This document shows, in pieces, positions 60,149 through 64,000 of a stretch of DNA of 64,000 bases. The stretch covers positions 1,116,001 to 1,180,000 of the forward strand of contig NZ_CP158281.1 in assembly GCF_040256645.1 (NCBI RefSeq), given 5' to 3'. Position numbers and translations under genes: made by a program. Source of the DNA: Brevibacterium sp. CBA3109. GTDB taxonomy: Bacteria > Actinomycetota > Actinomycetes > Actinomycetales > Brevibacteriaceae. The notes beneath the pieces are model-generated. The model saw only the letters and a list, made by a program, of their open reading frames with translations, ran no database searches and had not been told where the DNA came from. Positions within the stretch are counted from its first letter, which is position 1. Every line of letters starts with the position of its first letter.

Positions 60149-60967
60149 TTATCCGGGAATGATCCCCTTGCCGTCGACCTTCGGGATGGCCGCGAGCAGC
60201 TTCTTCGTATAGGGATGCTGGGGGGCATCCCAGATCTGTTCTGTCGAACCGACTTCGACAATCTTACCTGCCTCCATCACAGCGACCCTGTCGGCGATCT
60301 CTCGCACGACTGCGAGATCGTGGCTGATGAAGATCATCGATGCGCCGGAGTCAATGGCCAAATCCCTCATCATCCGCGCGATTCTGGCCTGGAGGAATGC
60401 GTCGAGTGAGGCGATCGGCTCATCGCCGACAAGCACTTTGGGTCCAGCCGCCAGCGCACGTGCGATGGCGATGCGCTGCCGTTGACCACCCGAGAAGGAG
60501 TGGGAGAACCTCTGGGCGGCGTCTGCCGGCAGATCGACCGCCTCGAGGAGGGTTTCGACGGTCCAGTTGTGCTTCGGGTCGAGGGCGAGCGCGTCGGTGA
60601 GCTGGTCTCTGATGCGTCTGCGCGGGTTCAATGATGCGTAGGGGTTTTGGAAGACCATCTGGACTCCCAGCAGGTTCTTGGGCCGGCGAGCAAGGCCCAA
60701 GGGTTTCACCGGGTGGGATTCGAAGGTGATGGTGCCGCCGGCGGTCTTCTCGAGTCCGCAGATGAGTTTGGCCAGTGTGGACTTCCCGCAACCAGATTCG
60801 CCGACGAGTCCCAGCACTTCCGAATGGCCCAGTTGCAGTGAGACGTCGCTGACGGCCCGGAACCGGCCGCCGCCACCCAGCTTGTATTCGCAGGAGACGG
60901 TGTCGAGTTCGAGCAGCGGCGCCTCGGATGCACGAGGGGTGTTCGCGGTCGTTGTCGTGGTTGTCAT
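60149..60967 (-). CDS. peptide ABC transporter ATP-binding protein (DppF-like)
   Basis: 272 residues. Walker A GESGCGKST at ~55, Q-loop in VFQNPYASLNPRRRI, signature SFSGGQRQRIAIARAL, Walker B VLVGDEPIASLD with H-loop SHDLAVV. One of two unlike ATPases of an oligopeptide importer. Its start is one base from the stop of the DppD-like gene (overlap at 60967). The C-terminal oligopeptide-family extension is short. Confidence 0.94.
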   Translation of the reverse strand: MTTTTTTANTPRASEAPLLELDTVSCEYKLGGGGRFRAVSDVSLQLGHSEVLGLVGESGCGKSTLAKLICGLEKTAGGTITFESHPVKPLGLARRPKNLLGVQMVFQNPYASLNPRRRIRDQLTDALALDPKHNWTVETLLEAVDLPADAAQRFSHSFSGGQRQRIAIARALAAGPKVLVGDEPIASLDAFLQARIARMMRDLAIDSGASMIFISHDLAVVREIADRVAVMEAGKIVEVGSTEQIWDAPQHPYTKKLLAAIPKVDGKGIIPG

Positions 60968-61758
60968 CAGCGTGAGACCTCCGCTCCGGGCAGTGATTCG
61001 ATGAGCGACCTGGTGTATTCGTGTTTGGGTGCGGTGATGACAGGTTCGCGATCGCCGGTTTCGACGACCAAGCCGTTCTGCATTACGACGATGGTGTCGG
61101 CCACCGATGACAGCACGCCGAAGTCGTGAGTCACAAGCAGGACAGCAAGGTTGAGGTCATCGCAGAGTTCACGCAGCAGCCGCAGGATTCCTGCCTGCAC
61201 GGTGACATCGAGGGCGGTGGTCGGTTCATCTGCGATGAGTACGTTCGGGTCGCAGATGATCGCCGAGGCGAAGGCGATGCGCTGCAGCTGACCACCGGAG
61301 AACTGGTGCGGGTACTTTCCGATCGCTTCCTCAGGGTGCGGCACCCGGGTACGTTCGAGGATGTGGACCGCGCGTTCGCGGGCTGCCTTCTTCGAGACTT
61401 TTTTGTGATGGCGCAGGTGGTCGGTGATCTGATCGCCGACGGTGAGCATGGGGTGGAACGCCGAGGCAGGATCTTGGAACACCATCGACAGCTGGACCCC
61501 GCGCAGCCGGTTGTGGACCTTGGCAGGCATTCCCACCAGTTCTGTGCCGTCGAAGTCGATGCTGCCAGTCAGCTGGGCACCGGCGGGGGAGAGGCCCATG
61601 ATCGCCAGGCCCGTCTGGGTCTTGCCCGAACCGGAGGCACCGGCGACGCCGGTGATCTTGCCCGCCTCCAGATCGAACGAGACATTGCGGAGGATGTGTT
61701 TCTCCTCCTTGCCCGTTGACACCGACAGGCTGAGGTCTTTGATGCTGATCATGCTCAT
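60967..61758 (-). CDS. peptide ABC transporter ATP-binding protein (DppD-like)
   Basis: 263 residues. Walker A GASGSGKTQ, Q-loop MVFQDPASAFHPMLTVG, signature FSGGQLQRIAFASAI, Walker B VLIADEPTTALD, H-loop THDFGVL. It lacks the long C-terminal region of some DppD proteins. Overlaps both neighbours (ATGA with the permease gene upstream), which points to tight co-translation. Confidence 0.94.
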   Translation of the reverse strand: MSMISIKDLSLSVSTGKEEKHILRNVSFDLEAGKITGVAGASGSGKTQTGLAIMGLSPAGAQLTGSIDFDGTELVGMPAKVHNRLRGVQLSMVFQDPASAFHPMLTVGDQITDHLRHHKKVSKKAARERAVHILERTRVPHPEEAIGKYPHQFSGGQLQRIAFASAIICDPNVLIADEPTTALDVTVQAGILRLLRELCDDLNLAVLLVTHDFGVLSSVADTIVVMQNGLVVETGDREPVITAPKHEYTRSLIESLPGAEVSR

Positions 61759-62696
61759 GAGCTGGTTTCTCCCACTTCCTGTGCGGTGTGCGGGTCAAGT
61801 GCATCGCGCAGACTGTCACCGATGAAATTGAAGGCCATGACGATCGTGAGGATGCACAGGCCGGGAAAGAAAGCGATCCACCAGGCGGCGAACTGCGAGA
61901 CTCCCTCGCTGATCATGGCGCCCCAGTCCGGTGTCGGTGGGACGACGCCCAGGGACAGGAACGAGAGTCCGGCCATCGTGAGAATCGCCGAGCCCACATC
62001 GAGGGTGGCAAGGACCACAACCGGGGAGAGCACATTCGGTGAGATCTCCCGGATAAGGGACTTGCCGGCGCTGAAGCCGAGCAGCCGGCCCGCGATGACG
62101 TATTCGCTGTTGCGTGCAGACATCACCAGAGATCTGGTGACACGGGCGTAGGAAGGCCACGAGACGAGGAGGATGGCAATGATGGCGTTCTTCAGGCCCG
62201 GTCCCAGTGCCGCCGCGATGACCATGGCAAGGATGATGGTGGGGAACGCGAAGACGAGGTCAGCGATGCGCATGATGATCTCATCCACGGCTCGTCCGAA
62301 GTAGCCCGCGATCGCACCGAGGACGGATCCGAGCACTGCAGAGCAGACGACGACGAAGGCGGCTGCCGGCAGTGTGGTGCGGGCAGACACGATGAGTCGA
62401 GACAGAACGTCACGGCCCAAGGTGTCGGTGCCCAACAGGTTCTCACCTCCTGGAGAACTGAGCCGGGTGAAGTCCTGCGCGAGCGGATTGAACGGGGCAA
62501 TGAGGGGAGCGAAGATCGCCACGATCAGCCAGATGGCGAGGATGACTGCTCCCACGAATCCCAACGGTGTGCGCAGCGCCTTCGGGAGTCTCAGCTTCCA
62601 CCGTTTGACACCGAGGTCGACAGGATTGCGATCGAGGCCCTCGGCGTCGGTGGAATCGGTGTTCGTCGGTGGCTGTTTGGGTGAACTGATGCTCAT
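61755..62696 (-). CDS. peptide ABC transporter permease (DppC-like)
   Basis: 313 residues, six helices plus a cytoplasmic N-terminus of ~45. TRLSSPGGENLLGTDTLGRDVLSRLIVSAR is the DppC-type signature; the EAA loop for ATPase contact is GRLLGFSAGKSLIREISPNVL. Overlaps the DppB-like gene by four bases. Confidence 0.95.
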   Translation of the reverse strand: MSISSPKQPPTNTDSTDAEGLDRNPVDLGVKRWKLRLPKALRTPLGFVGAVILAIWLIVAIFAPLIAPFNPLAQDFTRLSSPGGENLLGTDTLGRDVLSRLIVSARTTLPAAAFVVVCSAVLGSVLGAIAGYFGRAVDEIIMRIADLVFAFPTIILAMVIAAALGPGLKNAIIAILLVSWPSYARVTRSLVMSARNSEYVIAGRLLGFSAGKSLIREISPNVLSPVVVLATLDVGSAILTMAGLSFLSLGVVPPTPDWGAMISEGVSQFAAWWIAFFPGLCILTIVMAFNFIGDSLRDALDPHTAQEVGETSS

Positions 62697-63793
62697 CGCA
62701 CCCTCACTCTCGGATCCACGAAGCCGTAGATCAGGTCGACGATGAAATTGACGAGGATGTAGACGACGCCGATGACGAGACCGACTCCCATGATGACCGG
62801 GAGGTCGAGGGTCGTTGCGCCACGGAATGCGTACTGGCCCAGCCCGTTCCAGGCGAACACGGTCTCAGTGAGGACCGCACCCGAGAGGAGCGAGCCGAAG
62901 GCCAGGCCGACCACCGTGATGATGGGGACGAGGGCGCCGCGGAAGATGTATTTGAAGATGACGGTGCGAGCAGGCAGCCCCTTCGCCTTGGCCGCCGTGA
63001 CGTAGTCGAGTCGGATGATGTCGAGGACACTGGAGCGGCTGAACCTTGTGAGCAGGCCGATCGTGAACAGTGCCAGCACACAGGAAGGCAGGATCAGATG
63101 CCCGAAGGCGTTGACGAAGGTCGACATCTGCCCCGCCAGAAGGGAATCGACCGTGTATAGGCCAGTGACCCTGGGCGGTGGCTGGAGCCACGGGTCGAGG
63201 CGCCCTGCACCGGGAACCACACGGAGTTTGAAGAAGAAGACGTAGTAGCCGACAGCCGCGATCCAGAACGTCGGGGCGGAGATGCCGATGAGGCTCAGTG
63301 TGCGGATGGCATGGTCGAGGAACCGGTTCTGATTGAGGGCGCTGGCCAGCCCTAGCATCAGACCGATGATGACCGAGATCAGGATGGCGCCGATGCCCAA
63401 CTCGATCGAGGCGGGGAATACCTGCCCGATCGATTGGAGCACCGGTGTCCGGGTCTGGTTCGATACACCCATATCCCCTTGGAGGAGGTTGCTCAGGTAC
63501 GTGAAGTACTGCACGATGAGGGGCTCGTCCAAGCCGAGGCGCTCGCGGGTCTGAGCGACGATCTCCGGATCCGCAGCCGCCCGGTCGCCGAGGATCGCGG
63601 CGACCGGGTCGGTGGGGACCAGGTTGGTCAGCAGGAACGTCACAATGGTGACACCCCAGATGAGGAGGAGGCTGATCCCGATCCGGATGAGGATGTAGCG
63701 CAGCAGCGGGGGCAGCAGCGGAGGCTTGATGCGCTGTGCCTCGTCGTTGCTCGGGCTATCGGCGGAAGTGCTGTCGGCAGTGGTGACCGACAT
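62693..63793 (-). CDS. peptide ABC transporter permease (DppB-like)
   Basis: 366 residues, six helices after a cytoplasmic N-terminus. YILIRIGISLLLIWGVTIVTFLLTNLVPTDP and the EAA loop TAAKAKGLPARTVIFKYIFRGALVPI are typical of DppB/OppB. ATG 63793 chosen for its GAGTGAGA; a GTG at 63799 would overlap the upstream stop (GTGA), the same pattern as elsewhere in the operon, and cannot be excluded. Confidence 0.95.
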   Translation of the reverse strand: MSVTTADSTSADSPSNDEAQRIKPPLLPPLLRYILIRIGISLLLIWGVTIVTFLLTNLVPTDPVAAILGDRAAADPEIVAQTRERLGLDEPLIVQYFTYLSNLLQGDMGVSNQTRTPVLQSIGQVFPASIELGIGAILISVIIGLMLGLASALNQNRFLDHAIRTLSLIGISAPTFWIAAVGYYVFFFKLRVVPGAGRLDPWLQPPPRVTGLYTVDSLLAGQMSTFVNAFGHLILPSCVLALFTIGLLTRFSRSSVLDIIRLDYVTAAKAKGLPARTVIFKYIFRGALVPIITVVGLAFGSLLSGAVLTETVFAWNGLGQYAFRGATTLDLPVIMGVGLVIGVVYILVNFIVDLIYGFVDPRVRVR

Positions 63794-63795
63794 TC

Positions 63796-64000
63796 TCACT
63801 CAGCTTTCGCGAAGTCGAATGAGACGTCAGCGTTGGAGACGTACTTGCTGATACTCGAACCCACCGCGATGGTGCTGACCGGCTGGACCAACGGGATCCA
63901 GACACCGGTGTCCGTGGTCGCCTGGAACAGCTTTGCGTAGGCGGCGTCGCGGTCCTCACCCTTGGCCTTCCCCGCAGTCTTGGCCAGCTTCGCCAGCTTC
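63796..64000 (-). CDS. peptide ABC transporter substrate-binding protein, C-terminal end (partial)
   Basis: Runs off the right edge of the window. The last ~67 codons are present and end in FQATTDTGVWIPLVQPVSTIAV, then VSFDFAKAE. This is the tail of family 5 solute-binding proteins (the VWIPL-Q segment lies at the peptide site). It should be the first gene of the operon and encode the extracellular receptor. Confidence 0.8.
   Translation of the reverse strand, partial: KLAKLAKTAGKAKGEDRDAAYAKLFQATTDTGVWIPLVQPVSTIAVGSSISKYVSNADVSFDFAKAE

Overview
The window is 64 kb of high-GC DNA with dense, mostly short-spaced genes. It carries about 55 protein-coding genes, two tRNA genes and no rRNA, CRISPR array, transposase or phage gene. 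Gene content and order point to an actinobacterium. The pth, rplY, prs, glmU, mfd, mazG, eno, ftsB, DUF501 and ppx genes lie together as in the Mycobacterium tuberculosis Rv1014-Rv1026 region, although pth, rplY, prs and glmU have a different orientation here. The perM, purN and purH genes match Rv0955-Rv0957. A class I inositol-phosphate synthase, an MT0933-type small protein and frequent GTG/TTG starts fit the same phylum. A Micrococcales genus such as Brevibacterium is my best guess; this is inference from gene mix, not a species call.

Layout. 0-6.5 kb: a Pro/Gln-rich membrane-anchored protein, PerM-like protein, purN-purH and a DUF3017 protein. 6.6-10 kb: a small MT0933-like protein, PcrA helicase and a four-helix membrane protein. 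10-26 kb: the housekeeping block tRNA-Gln, glmU-prs, an alpha/beta hydrolase, rplY (Ctc), pth, a rhomboid protease, an arylsulfotransferase-like lipoprotein, mfd, CsbD, mazG-phosphatase and eno, then a DUF559/AbiEi-like gene in a gene-poor stretch. 26-31 kb: ftsB-DUF501-ppx-subtilase operon and ndh behind a near-consensus Rex operator. 31-32.3 kb: a decayed spot with a dienelactone hydrolase fragment, a stop-interrupted reading frame and a tRNA with UAA anticodon but a short variable loop. 32-38 kb: an MFS transporter, polyphosphate kinase 2, a TIGR01906 membrane protein, an AEC transporter and two DUF202 proteins. 38-49.6 kb: hrpA, prfC (RF3), ino1 behind a 22-bp tandem repeat, an AbgT-family transporter, and a Bax-inhibitor-1-like gene preceded by a putative leaderless 24-codon leader peptide. 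49.7-57.5 kb: a membrane-fused sulfite-oxidase-like molybdoenzyme, acetoacetate-CoA ligase divergent from a sodium:solute symporter with a small accessory subunit, and a VOC protein divergent from an AraC regulator. 57.5-64 kb: a reverse-strand operon of a peptide ABC importer, isoaspartyl dipeptidase and an NhaC-type antiporter.

Cross-cutting observations. Many genes appear to be transcribed without a leader: a TANNNT-like hexamer stands exactly 6 or 7 bases before the start codon of purN, mfd, ndh, prfC, a small gene at 49275, the MFS gene and several reverse-strand membrane genes. This pattern also decides several start codons. Two catabolic modules look self-contained: acetoacetate uptake plus activation (51.4-55.5 kb), and peptide import plus isoaspartyl-dipeptide hydrolysis (57.5-64 kb). 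Polyphosphate turnover is represented on both sides (ppx and ppk2). I found no clear new defence or mobile system; the most novel-looking signals are regulatory (Rex site at ndh, leader peptide before the BI-1 gene, repeat arrays before ino1 and the MFS gene) and the unusual tRNA.
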